DNA of 64,000 nucleotides from Clavelina lepadiformis (lineage: Eukaryota > Chordata > Ascidiacea > Aplousobranchia > Clavelinidae), in assembly GCF_947623445.1 (NCBI RefSeq), contig NC_135245.1, forward strand, positions 3,975,501 through 4,039,500, read 5' to 3'. The notes beneath the pieces are model-generated. The model worked only from the letters and a program-made list of their open reading frames with translations. It did not search any database and was not told the DNA's origin. Below, one piece after another: positions 1 through 9,602 of this stretch (its first letter is position 1; each line of letters begins with the position of its first letter). A program made the position numbers and the translations under genes.

Positions 1-1551
1 GGCAACTGACAACCAAACGTTGAAAGTTCAATCAACATGGCATTTGTGAAAATTTTATGTATGTAAGGTGTAAACATAGATGACTAATCTCAAAATAGCC
101 ATCTTTTCATGCCTATAGACATCCCTCATTGACCTACCTATTCTACCAGCAAATCTTGCCAGACTAAAAAAAGTTTTTAAATTCCTTTCAGCAGTAACAG
201 CAACAAAGAATTCCTCATCCTTCGCCATGTTCTCCAAGTGCATTAAAAGCGCAGCATGCACAGCTTTCATTTCTGGTGTCATGTTTTCATACTTTCTAAG
301 AGCGGCATAGCAAATTGAAACATCCTGCAAAAATGATTAGATTTTATTATTTTTGTTTTTCATAATACATAACCCATGAGTGAATATGAGCCTATGGTAT
401 ATCGAACAGAGTTCTGTAATCTGCTAACCATACATCATACTCACGGCTGGGCTTAGGCCAATGCAAGCGATGTGATTGCACTGGGCCCAGTACTACTTAG
501 CACCAAAAGAAAAATAATACTTTGGCTTTTATTTTGGCCAAATCTCAATGTTATTTGTATTTCTCAGTTTGTTTTTGATACAGGGTCCTGGTGAAATTAT
601 TCCACTAAGAAAAAGTTTAATGGGAGTTGATTTGCAAAGAGTTGATATGTGATTCATGTTAATATTTTTTATTATTACACTAATTTATATAAAATTGGCA
701 AGGGGTCTCGCCATCAGATCTTGCATGAGGGCTGGGCCGGCCCTGATCAGTGAGCATATTACCAATAGGTATCCTCTACTTGCTACAAATATCGGTAATA
801 TAAAATTGGGCAGGCTAAACTATTTCCTTAATAAACATATAGTGCAGTTGGTCATTATTTAAATTTTTTTAATCTTTATATCAAAATAAACCACATTCTT
901 GATAAACAAGGTAACATGATATCCTACCTTAGGAAAGAAGTCATTTATTCTCTTTTGAATAGAGATCAGAATGTGTTTTACAACAAAACTTTGCTCTGGG
1001 ATTTCAAGTTTTCCAATAGTCCACAACAGCCATGCCAGTTCAGTAGATTTCAAATATATCGATGCCACCATCATTTTCTGCAAAAATACTTGAAAATTTT
1101 CATTGTTTAATATAAGTTGTAAGAGATCTTCCTTGCAATCAAGATCATGATCATATGAGTCAATATGTTGGCTGAGTGCATGCATATACATGATAAACTC
1201 TTCATTCCAAAGCTTGTTAGAGTGGTGCATATCTCCGATTAAATTCAAAATATCATCCAAGCTAGCACAACCAGAAAGGAGTTCAGGTGTTGTTGTGGTG
1301 TCTTCTGGCTCATTAGGGCGTGACAGAAATATTTGCTTGTTGGCATAGTCAATCAACTCTGACACATTTTGAAGTGGAGGTGGGGTTAATTGCCGTGGAC
1401 AATAGAATGCAGCGGAAGTTGATAGCAATTTGCCATATATGTGGTTAACTTTCAATGTTTGTAGGTTTAAAAAATTCTTGAATGAATTTGTACTTGTACA
1501 TAGGACAAGCATCCGTCTTCGTGAAATGTACAATCGCTTTATAAACTCCAT
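1..1551 (-). CDS. FASTK-domain-like mitochondrial protein, N-terminal part (runs off left edge)
   Basis: Two coding exons are visible: exon 1 at 928-1551 (208 codons, phase 0) and exon 2 at about 138-324. Exon 1 ends at an AAG|gtagga donor. Exon 2 starts after a TTTTTGCAG acceptor and ends at a G|gtaggt donor, so the gene continues to the left. The N-terminus is basic and hydroxylated with few acidic residues (IKRLYISRRR), which fits a mitochondrial targeting peptide. The body is a run of amphipathic helical repeats such as ELAWLLWTIGKLEIP, resembling the helical repeats of FASTK/FASTKD proteins, which act in mitochondrial RNA processing. The diagnostic FAST and RAP domains would lie outside the window, so the call is a resemblance only. 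Another mitochondrial helical-repeat protein is possible. The start codon lies 6 nt after a strong 3' splice acceptor and 80 bp after the upstream micropeptide gene, suggesting the second cistron of an operon. Confidence 0.45.
442..744. mobile_element. probable degenerate hAT-type MITE in an intron
   Basis: The left end starts CACGGCTGGGC and the right end, read in reverse complement, starts CAGGGCCGGCCCAGCC. These are imperfect, GC-rich inverted ends of a hAT style in otherwise AT-rich intron sequence. The flanking 8-mers (atcatact and atcagtga) match only partly, so the target duplication is weak. It lies in the intron between the two visible exons of the FASTK-like gene. Confidence 0.35.
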
Positions 1552-1557
1552 GTTTAT

Positions 1558-1611
1558 CTAAAAATACAACCAAGGAACCAACCACAATATAGATTTGGCT
1601 TTGTATTTAAT
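1558..1611 (-). promoter_or_regulatory. candidate intercistronic trans-splice acceptor and poly(A) signal
   Basis: Read on the minus strand, the short gap between the micropeptide stop and the FASTK-like ATG contains ATTAAA (complement of 1606-1611), a poly(A)-signal variant. It then has a T-rich tract ending in TATTTTTAG (AG at 1558-1559), leaving a 6-nt leader before the ATG. An upstream poly(A) site followed by a bare acceptor is the layout of SL trans-spliced operons in tunicates. A cis-spliced 5' UTR intron is the alternative, but the donor would have to lie inside or beyond the upstream coding region. Confidence 0.5.
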
Positions 1612-1631
1612 ATCTTTAGCAGCATGAACTT

Positions 1632-1802
1632 TTATGTCACATCCAAACGTTTCTTTGTTTCCTCCAATTTTCGCTGCAAATAATCTCTTTTTGCTTGTAA
1701 CCACTTTCTTCGAAGATTTCCAAATTGGTATCCAGCTATAAATCCAAGGGCAAAGCACACAACCGAAAAAGTTACTAACTGTGCATCTTTAAACTCACCC
1801 AT
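1632..1802 (-). CDS. mitoregulin-like micropeptide, copy 1 (56 aa)
   Basis: This 56-codon single-exon frame starts MGEFKDAQLV and ends KRLDVT. It has one hydrophobic segment at about residues 9-25, then a strongly basic amphipathic helix (RRKWLQAKRD, QRKLEETKKR). Length, membrane segment position, RRR-type boundary and K-L-x-x-T-x-K-K-L-D ending all match human mitoregulin (MTLN, 56 aa), recalled from memory. Mitoregulin is an inner mitochondrial membrane micropeptide linked to respiratory complexes, lipid oxidation and calcium handling. A longer in-frame extension upstream exists, but this ATG is preferred because a TTGCAG acceptor sits 1 nt before it and because the length then equals the family length. 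Copy 2 agrees at 37 of 56 positions. The FASTK-like gene starts 80 bp downstream, probably in the same operon. Confidence 0.8.
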   Translation of the reverse strand: MGEFKDAQLVTFSVVCFALGFIAGYQFGNLRRKWLQAKRDYLQRKLEETKKRLDVT

Positions 1803-2294
1803 ACTGCAACATAAAAAGTAATTAATAAATAAGTCAAGAATAAACAAGACAATGATTCAATGAAATATGCCTCATACCATTCTCTACACTGCAAAGTAAT
1901 TATTCTCTACACTGCAAAGTAATTCAATTACTTCACAAAACTAGTAACCTTAATCTATAGCAATAAATAATCTAAAATGTTTAAGTAATAAATGAACAAC
2001 AAGAAATGTGAACTATGTGTACAGTTCAATAAAATTAAATAATCAAGCTGATTAATTAAACAATCAATCGATGGTCATCTATCTTCAGCAGTGTGACTAC
2101 ATTTTAATGAACATTATCTGAGAACATGAAACGTTTTCACTAAAACCCACCCAATAAAATCATTGCAAAAGTTCTAAAGGATCATAAAGAGTATCATTAG
2201 ACTACCATGACCTATTCCAAGTTAAAGTAGACAAAAAGAACTAAACAAAATCGAAGAGTAATCAGATGAGCAAAATGCAGCAAGCTTGACAGAT
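1803..2294. other. spacer between the two micropeptide genes
   Basis: AT-rich sequence with no credible reading frame. A TTGCAG acceptor abuts the copy 1 start. The only other structure is a perfect 23-bp direct repeat in two adjacent copies at 1879-1901 and 1902-1924. Confidence 0.6.
1879..1924. repeat. 23-bp perfect tandem repeat, two copies
   Basis: The unit begins attctctacactgcaaag and is repeated back to back without mismatch. It lies upstream of mitoregulin-like copy 1 and could be replication slippage or a duplicated regulatory site; nothing in the sequence decides between these. Confidence 0.8.
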
Positions 2295-2465
2295 TCAAGA
2301 AACGTCCAATTTTTTGTTGGTTTCCTCGAGTTTCCTTTTCAGAGCATCTTGCTTTCTTTGTAGCCACCTGCGACGAATGTTCCCGAATTGATATCCTGCG
2401 GCAAACCCAACAGCAAAGCATGCTATTGAACATGCTACCAGTTTAATATCTTGCCATTCACCCAT
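2295..2465 (-). CDS. mitoregulin-like micropeptide, copy 2 (56 aa)
   Basis: A 56-codon frame starts MGEWQDIKLV and ends NKKLDVS. It has the same design as copy 1: a hydrophobic segment (residues about 9-25, with CFAVGFAAGYQ), then RRRWLQRKQD and KRKLEETNKK. Aligned without gaps to human mitoregulin from memory, about 19 of 56 positions are identical, including the RRR boundary, K-L, T and K-K-L-D. Identity to copy 1 is 37/56, concentrated in the membrane segment and basic tail, with many conservative changes, so both copies appear to be under protein-level constraint. It lies 492 bp upstream of copy 1 on the same strand, a tandem duplication. A possible acceptor (GTGTAG) lies about 23 nt before the ATG. 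At 56 codons it is shorter than usual gene-calling limits. Confidence 0.8.
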   Translation of the reverse strand: MGEWQDIKLVACSIACFAVGFAAGYQFGNIRRRWLQRKQDALKRKLEETNKKLDVS

Positions 2466-3161
2466 AATGGATTAGCATAATCAAACCTACACGAATAATT
2501 GAGTATTACATACATGTTACCACTGAATAAGTTAACTACTTATGCACTAATTGGAGCAAGATAAGAATAAAATGAGTAAGAAATGCACCAGTAAGACGTA
2601 AAAAGACTTCAGTCAAAAGAGCAGGACTAGCACACATTGCTGCATATATGTAAACATGGATATTTCAGCATCTAATCATACTAATGAAGTTTAACAATGA
2701 ATATTGAATCTAAGCTTTGTTTTTCATCACTACCACAGCACGACTGTCATGAATTGAATAAGTCTCTCATTTAAATATAAAACTTTAAAATACAGATATA
2801 TGCAATTCAAGCACAGTGTTTATAATGTGACTTGAGGCAAGGTCACAGTATGAGTTACCAATAATTAATTAAAATATACTTTACTCCAAAAACTCTTGCA
2901 TGCACACACAAAACACAGTATACATATAAGTATCACAAGTACAACAACCACAGTAAATATATTTAGTTCCAGTGTAAAAAATTTCATAAAAATCACACTG
3001 TTGACTGTACATACAAAATCTCTGAAAATTGAAGGAATGTGTAATTATGAATTCTAGATATATGAAGACAATAGAATTATGAGTTTAATACTATTACTAT
3101 TACACAATAAAAGCACGAAAGTCAAATGAAGACAAAAATTGTCCTTCAATAAAACATTTGA
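2466..3161. other. gene-free AT-rich spacer
   Basis: This spacer lies between the CCDC157 stop and the mitoregulin-like copy 2 start. No reading frame, tRNA or recognisable repeat was seen. It must hold the CCDC157 3' UTR and probably the promoter of the micropeptide genes. Confidence 0.5.
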
Positions 3162-5237
3162 CTATGTCCAAGGTTTTAACAAAGCTCCTTTGCTTCGTGA
3201 GTTTGGTGTTAAGGCAGCTCTATTAGTCCTTTGCCCTGCTCCAGAAAAAGGGCGTAAAGGTGAGACATTTGGGCTTGTCTTCTTTTCAAAAGAATTCCCA
3301 CTTTGAGAGTGAGCATTGAACAAATATGTATTTTCTCTTCTAGCAGGTGCACCACCTTCCTTTTCGGACTTCCACTGCTCTTGTGATGGAGATTTCTTCC
3401 ATAACTGAACTGTCTGAGCTTGGTACATGCTCTCTGAAGATAAAGATTCAGCTTCTGAAGCAAAATCCAAATCTGAGTTTGATCTCGAGGAGATCTTACT
3501 AAGAGTCTGCATCAGATTAACATTTTCTTTTTTAAGAATGTCAATACGAACATTGTTGGCTTTTATTTGTTGTTCCATGTCTATGATAATATCACCAGTG
3601 CCAGTGGGATTTATACTAGCTGTGTTTTGTAAATCTGGATAAGACACAAGAAGTTTTTCTCGCTCCGTGAACTTTTCAACTTGCTCTTCCAGTCTTTCAG
3701 CAGTCAACCGCAAATCATTTATGGTCTTTTGCATGGTTTCTTTTTCCTTTTCCACAACAGAGGATTGCTCTTCCAGGGATCTCAGTTTGGATGTTTGCTC
3801 ATTTACAGTGGCACTTTCCCGCTTCATTTTTTCTGCTTGTTCATCGTGCTCTTCTTCGACAACAGCCAGTCTCTCCCTCAGTGCTTCACATTCCTCATTT
3901 AATTCATCAAAGCGTATAAGAATGCTCTGATGTTTTTTTTGCACAACCTCTTCACGATTATATATGGTTTTACTGCGGCTTATTTCTTTTTCAAGGTGGA
4001 TTTTTGTAGTGTTTAGTGTATTTTCAGCACTTCGCAATTTTTCTTGCAATTCTAAAGCTACAGTTTTCATTCGAAAAATTTCTGCTTGACACTCTTTTCT
4101 TTCTTCAGTTTCATGTTTCAGTTGAGAGTTAACATTATCCAAACAAATCAAAGCTTTTCGTCCCTTGAAGAGTTCTTCTTTTGAGTCCGACATTAAAGAC
4201 TTTAAAGTGGAAACTTCTTCACGCAATTTTTCATTTTCATCAGACAGGCAACTAATGCACTTTTGTAAAGACTTTTCATTCTCCTTAAACCTGTATTCAT
4301 ATTTTCTTTGCTCTTCCTGAAATTCGACCAGCTTTCTGCCACTGATTGATTGCAACCTGGCAATCTCTTCTTTGAATTTTTGTTCGTTTTTCTCCGCGGT
4401 AGAAACATTTTGCTTTAGAGGGTTGATTTGCTTCATTAGTGAATCCAAGTGACGATCAATGCGAGACAAATCTCTCTTTTGTAAATTTTTCCACCGAGAG
4501 AGCTCGGCAATTGACATCAGTGAAGAATCTGTCTGCTTGGCAATGTAATCTTCAAGTGCCGTGGGCAGTCCTTGGGATTTGCAGACATGAACCAAGGATT
4601 TTCCAACTTCATGAAGACAAGTTTGAGTCCTATCACAAACTTCACAAACAACATAAGCTGTTTCACTTGTTTGGCTGCTGCAATGAATCATAGTTGCAAA
4701 AGGTTTGGAAAGCGCACCGCTTGAATCAGATGCATCACTTGCAACTGAATCCGTATCACTTGATTTTGATTTTCTTATATGTGCAGGTTTCCGAGTATTG
4801 CCTAACTGTTCCTTCTCTATTTGGTTAGCAAATTGCTTCAATACTTTTGCGACCTGTGCCAGCCTTCCCCAACTTCTCTTGACAGTTAGACCAGCAGATA
4901 TCGAGCGCATACTGCTGGACTTAGGAGATGACTTAACACTAAGTAAGATCTCATTGAAATACGTGAAACAATGAAAAAGAAACAAAAGTCTATCAATTAG
5001 TAAATCATAAAGCATGACATGAACGACTTCATTTCTTTCTTCATCAAGCTCTTCATATGCATATTCACTTAGCAATCCATCTACGTCAACATCCATTGAG
5101 TGTTTATCTGGAAATTTCCATGATTGATACTGCACACTTCCCACTCGAGAAATGATTTCTACAATTGTATCCTGCACATCTTTTATGTCATGTTGCAAAC
5201 TCTCAAGACAATACTTTGTACCCAAAAGTTGTGTCAT
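3162..5237 (-). CDS. ccdc157: coiled-coil domain-containing protein 157
   Basis: This is a 691-residue uninterrupted frame. The N-terminus (LLGTKYCLESLQHDIKDVQ, then VQYQSWKFPDK) matches the start of vertebrate CCDC157 (LLGSQACMDSL..., FPSWKFPD). GLTVKRSWG, the SQTSETAYVVCEVCD segment with paired cysteines, and TEREKLLVSYPDL (family: ERERLLVAFPDL) also match in the right order. Residues about 245-545 are a long heptad-rich coiled coil, followed by a serine-rich disordered tail. Length is close to the vertebrate protein (about 750). In mammals CCDC157 is needed for spermatogenesis and has been linked to Golgi traffic; the role here is inferred from that. The gene seems to have lost all coding introns. 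Confidence 0.9.
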   Translation of the reverse strand: MTQLLGTKYCLESLQHDIKDVQDTIVEIISRVGSVQYQSWKFPDKHSMDVDVDGLLSEYAYEELDEERNEVVHVMLYDLLIDRLLFLFHCFTYFNEILLSVKSSPKSSSMRSISAGLTVKRSWGRLAQVAKVLKQFANQIEKEQLGNTRKPAHIRKSKSSDTDSVASDASDSSGALSKPFATMIHCSSQTSETAYVVCEVCDRTQTCLHEVGKSLVHVCKSQGLPTALEDYIAKQTDSSLMSIAELSRWKNLQKRDLSRIDRHLDSLMKQINPLKQNVSTAEKNEQKFKEEIARLQSISGRKLVEFQEEQRKYEYRFKENEKSLQKCISCLSDENEKLREEVSTLKSLMSDSKEELFKGRKALICLDNVNSQLKHETEERKECQAEIFRMKTVALELQEKLRSAENTLNTTKIHLEKEISRSKTIYNREEVVQKKHQSILIRFDELNEECEALRERLAVVEEEHDEQAEKMKRESATVNEQTSKLRSLEEQSSVVEKEKETMQKTINDLRLTAERLEEQVEKFTEREKLLVSYPDLQNTASINPTGTGDIIIDMEQQIKANNVRIDILKKENVNLMQTLSKISSRSNSDLDFASEAESLSSESMYQAQTVQLWKKSPSQEQWKSEKEGGAPARRENTYLFNAHSQSGNSFEKKTSPNVSPLRPFSGAGQRTNRAALTPNSRSKGALLKPWT

Positions 5238-6447
5238 TATTCCACATTCAAAATCCCAAGTGCCTGATCAATATAGTAAAAGGTTTCCTCTGCTGTGTTC
5301 GCTACAATTTTAAAAGATGAATACACATTATATATTATATATGTATAAAATCAAAGCTATCATATATATATAGTAGAATATACAATACAACCAGGTTGCC
5401 TCTCCAAGTCACTAATTAGTATCTACATGCCATTACCAATAGCAAGGTGCCGGGATCTATGGTGTTACTCAAAAGTTACAAAATCAGCAGGTTGTAATTA
5501 GTGACGTCACGAGAAAATTTTAGCAGGTGCTCAGTTAAAACTGCTACTAAAAATCGAAGGCTAGGCTAAACGTAAAGCGTGTGGCCTCTTTTTTCACAAG
5601 AAAATTGTGCTCTTTTTCATCTAAAACAGAGAATTCCCCTTCCAAAAACACAAAGAAAAACACGGAAGTGCAAGAGTGAATGCCTCATTTTTCTAAAGGT
5701 CATACTTTCCCCTAAAGTTGACATTAGGGTGCAGTCTTGAAAAGACACGAGGAGGCAGTTTATTCATTCTTCGCCATGCCTTTCACTTGACTCTGCCTAT
5801 GGCATCCCCTGACCCTTATGTGCATAGCCATAGTCTAGTGCATGCAAATGCTGAAATGATTTTTATAATTTTTAAATTTATAATATAATTTTTATATACT
5901 AAAATTTTCATAAAAACATATCAAGGGTGTACCAGCTTCACCTGATTTCAAAGGCGCATACCAAAACCACCATTTTGCAAAATTGCAACTTTATTTAGCC
6001 GGTACTAGGCTAGCCTAGTATATTTGAAAGAGTAGGCTACCTAGTGCATGTTATTTTGAACGAATCAACGGAATTTTGATAAGGATACATAGGCCTAGTA
6101 GCGCTTGAGCAAAATTCTCACATACCGTACCGATGTGCTTAATCAAAAAACAAAACCAAAATTAATAGGTAAAGTTAGAAAAGAAATTAGAAAATAATTA
6201 TTTTCGATAAGCTTTGAGTTTAAACAAAACCACGAAGTTAACTCGTAAATTCACATTGGTTGAGACCATGTCTAGATTTTAAAATGAAAACAAAAACCAA
6301 AGAAATTTTAACTGATCCTTCAGCTTCGATGGCATTAAAATGCCAAATATTTGGGTCATTTTTGGACTTTAAAAGCCTGAGCTAAAATTCATACCTTTTT
6401 GGTGGATTTTTTCGACAAAAGTGAGGCTTTTTAGGCAGAACACTGCT

Positions 6448-6523
6448 AGCTCTCTAACTAATACAATACGTTAGATAGCTCTCTAACTAATACGATACGA
6501 GAGTTAGATACGAGAGTTAGAGT
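6448..6523. repeat. short mixed direct and inverted repeat cluster
   Basis: ctctctaactaatac occurs twice and gagagttagatac-like units follow twice. The second type is partly the reverse complement of the first, so the tract can fold back on itself. Confidence 0.6.
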
Positions 6524-6611
6524 TCTTTATATCGTTGATAATACGAAGGCACAAAAAGTTTGATATCGTTTACTGTTTATCACCACATGCTGTAGAGTGT
6601 AGACTGTAGAG

Positions 6612-6953
6612 CAGGGGTTCCCAACCGGTGGTACGCATACCACTAGTGGTACGCGGGAGCTTTTCAGGTGGTACGCGAGCAGCTCTCCGTTGCATGCGAT
6701 ATACAGTATAGTAGTATAACAATTAAATTTTGAGTTGCTAAAATATGCGAACAACACTTTTATTTCTTTCCGTACTAAATTCCCTGCACTCAGTAAGCTA
6801 CTTTTGTCGATCTTGCTGCCTGCTGTCATTGTTATTAATACAATGCTGCTGTGCGAATATTGGATCAAATTAGTTGTTTTGAAAATAGTGGTACGTGTTG
6901 ACAATCCGTGGTGGCTAAGTGGTACGAGAACATAAAAAAGTTGGTAACCCCTG
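6612..6953. mobile_element. hAT-type MITE, 342 bp, with 8-bp target duplication
   Basis: The left end CAGGGGTTCCCAAC and the complement of the right end CAGGGGTTACCAAC form terminal inverted repeats (13 of 14 identical). The perfect 8-bp target duplication ctgtagag lies at 6604-6611 and 6954-6961. Internally it repeats the word ggtggtacgc. No transposase frame is present, so it is non-autonomous. The intact duplication argues for a fairly young insertion. Confidence 0.9.
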
Positions 6954-7646
6954 CTGTAGAGTATAGACTATAGAGGACCTGGATGATGACTCACAATCTT
7001 ACTCTGACGTCACACATCTGGCCGTCTATGGAGTAACAGAATTTTTAACATTATTTACGGTTTTTCTTGGTTTTACCACGAGTAGCTGCAAAAAATCTAA
7101 ATCTTATCATGATTAAAAAAAGGCGATCGCTAATGAGTAGTCGCGCGCTTTTGAGTATCATTTAAGCCAGGGTTATCACCCAATTACTGATATATTAGTC
7201 TACTTATGCCTTATAAGCAATAGCCTTTTTCAATGCAATATCGTATGACTGAATAATGTGTATATATTTGATCAAAAAAGCAATATTATTCATTGAAGAA
7301 GAAGTTATCCTGTTGGTTATAATTTTTTATATTTGTCGCCATTCTACAGTTTACAAAACTTCGGCAGCTATGCTATCTTATAGAAGATCTAACAGCACAT
7401 CTCATTGAACTCAAATACAAAGATGGACGGTAAAATCAATAATCAGCCGTAAAACAGCGAAATCTTGACAAATATACAACAAAGCTACAAATTGGGAGTG
7501 TTCACAAGCTCTCTGAGGGAAGCGAAACTAACAAAACATGAACATAAAATGTGTTGTAAAATTATACAAACTTTAAAACGGGTTTTAGTAAGTAAGGACG
7601 TTTTTCAACACCTTTGAATCGGGGTTAAAAATTGTTGCAGATGAAT

Positions 7647-9602
7647 CTACACAGTATTTATCGCTATGTCAACGTCATTTTTGTACGCTACATTTTCTTT
7701 AGCAACAGAAGTTATAGCAACTTGTCTTCTGGCATCATCCAGTTTGTAGACTGTTTCATCATCGCCCAGCCAACCATGTCTTCTGCCTACGATCATTACT
7801 AGGCCCATAGTGATCGAGTATACCAGCTGAAAGACCCCGTAGAGGAATGGAAAGAGGACAGTCTTAACCAAAACAGCCGGGATTGCTCCGAACGAGATCT
7901 GAATAATTGAGCCCGCCACCTGAACGTTTTGTAGAGCGATCTCGACCGCCACCGTACGGCGACATCGATTGTCAACCTCCAGACAAGGCAGAAGTGCTGA
8001 CAGAAACCCAATGCCAAATGCCAGTATTGGCATAAGACATGCAACCTAAACATTGAGCAGTTAAATGACAGGAAGTACTTAACAGGATTAAACGATTTCA
8101 AATCAAAAAGAGACTTTTATATGAACATCTTTCTTTCGCGATCATTTATTAAATCGCCATAACCTAAAGTTGCTTACCATACGAAATAAGATTTAATAAA
8201 TTTTGAAATAACTGACCAAAAGAGCATATTGGTTGCAAGATAGTATTTACCAGAGCATTAAAAAATAAATACCACAATTTGCTTCCACGTAAATATCCAA
8301 GGTATTTTCCGCAGAATACTGGTAACTATCACAGATATAATGATAAAAAGCGTCAGGGTGCCGACACATATCTGTACAGGATAAAAAAATAACGCATATA
8401 ACGTAATTCATGACGTCCATTAAATTCACGTAAGTCTAATAACTAAAAACCATATCATTCGTCTTAATGTTTTAGAAATAATATTGATGGTTTATCTTAT
8501 ACTTTGGTAACAAGCTCAGCTTTTTTGGGAAATTTCGTCCGAACTGTCATACCAAGAGCAAGAGGAAGAATTAAGCTTGCCAAGAGAATACCTAAGATAT
8601 AAATAAGCTTGAATTCAACGCATTCTGGGTCCAGAATGCTCGATAATTAATCACTGAAAACACAATTACGTGCCTAACTTGTCAAACGGAACCAATAAAT
8701 TCACGGGTAGCTCTTCGACTTTGCTGAATATGAAAAGCCACATTGGCATTGTGCCAAGGGACAATAAGGTGGTTGTGGCAGTCATAGCGACGCTTAAAAG
8801 AAAACAGAAAATGTCAAAACATGTCGTCGTTGAAAGGCGGTAAAACTGCAAAAGTGTCAGTGGCAGACATTTTCAGTCACAGCTGTCTGAATCTTGTACC
8901 TTAGGTCGATTACTCCTCCGGTCCAAAAGACTACGAGATTACTAATGGTGCCACCAGGGCAACTTCCCTGGATCATAACACCCAAAGCTTCCGCCCGAGG
9001 CATTTGGAAGATTTTGGTGAGAGCCCAGGCCAGTGCTACAAAGAAGAAGGGAATAAAATAAAAATTTTATGAACATATCATCCTGATTGACTGTAGAATA
9101 TATTTTATAAATTAAGTGCTGTGGATAGCCTACTCACGCGGAACACAGGCTAACTGTATAAAAACACCGAGCGCGTAAGCATGTGGTTTTTTCAGGTACT
9201 TGAGTACGACCTTGTAGTCAACGGTCGCTCCGATGCAAATCATACCAAACGATACAAATATTCTATAATGAAGAGCAGAAACAAATAAATGTGCTTGAAA
9301 TTTTTTGCAACAATGTCTTGGTTCACTGTGCCACTTACGTCGTCAATATGAATACGATTAATTCACGTTGCATGACCTCGGGTGAGATGTTGCTTGTCGA
9401 CTTAGAAGCTGTGTTATTCGGAGAAAGTGTTGTAGGAAAATCTATGTAATTTGTAAAAAATTTTATCACGTAAAAGTCAAACTCTCTAACAATAAAGTCT
9501 CGACCCGCGTCCAATCATTTACACATTTATTACAATTATTCATTATGAATTACCGTTATTTTACTTACCTGTTGTCAAAGAAAAATTGGTAAAAGACGCC
9601 AT
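7647..9602 (-). CDS. SLC10 family sodium-dependent cotransporter, copy 1
   Basis: Eight exons join in consistent phase: 9569-9602, 9339-9441, 9138-9262, 8900-9035, 8670-8792, 8503-8638, 8273-8371 and 7647-8045, giving 384 aa. The extracellular N-terminus has several Asn-X-Ser/Thr sites. GSCPGGTISN (residues 110-119) matches the ASBT/NTCP GCCPGGTGSN sodium-site segment. CRRTVAVEIALQN (about 280-292) matches the family CRTVAxExxxQN segment, with the sodium-coordinating Glu (287) and Gln (291) retained. Length and multiple membrane helices fit SLC10A1/A2/A6-like plasma-membrane carriers of bile acids or sulfated steroids; the substrate is unknown. Exon 5 seems to end in GGC at first sight, but the donor is AC|gtaatt 4 nt later. 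The gene is divergent from the GT32 gene of the same unit, with about 4.2 kb between them. Confidence 0.85.

Larger units (their letters stand above)
5238..7230. other. gene-free region between ccdc157 and the tandem array
   Basis: No host reading frame was recognised. It contains a hAT MITE at 6612-6953 and a small repeat cluster at 6448-6523. The first base homologous to the later array units is near 7226-7231, so this stretch is the single-copy left flank of the array. Confidence 0.6.

Noticed and set aside
1558-1758. 66-codon minus-strand frame overlapping the first micropeptide
   Set aside because: It is an alternative frame of the mitoregulin-like gene; the other frame matches the family and copy 2.
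2212-2433. 73-codon minus-strand frame over the second micropeptide
   Set aside because: Wrong frame; the 56-codon frame at 2295-2465 is conserved with copy 1.
8666-8680. Possible GC-AG intron at the end of SLC10 exon 5
   Set aside because: An ordinary GT donor (AC|gtaatt) 4 nt further keeps the phase with exon 6.
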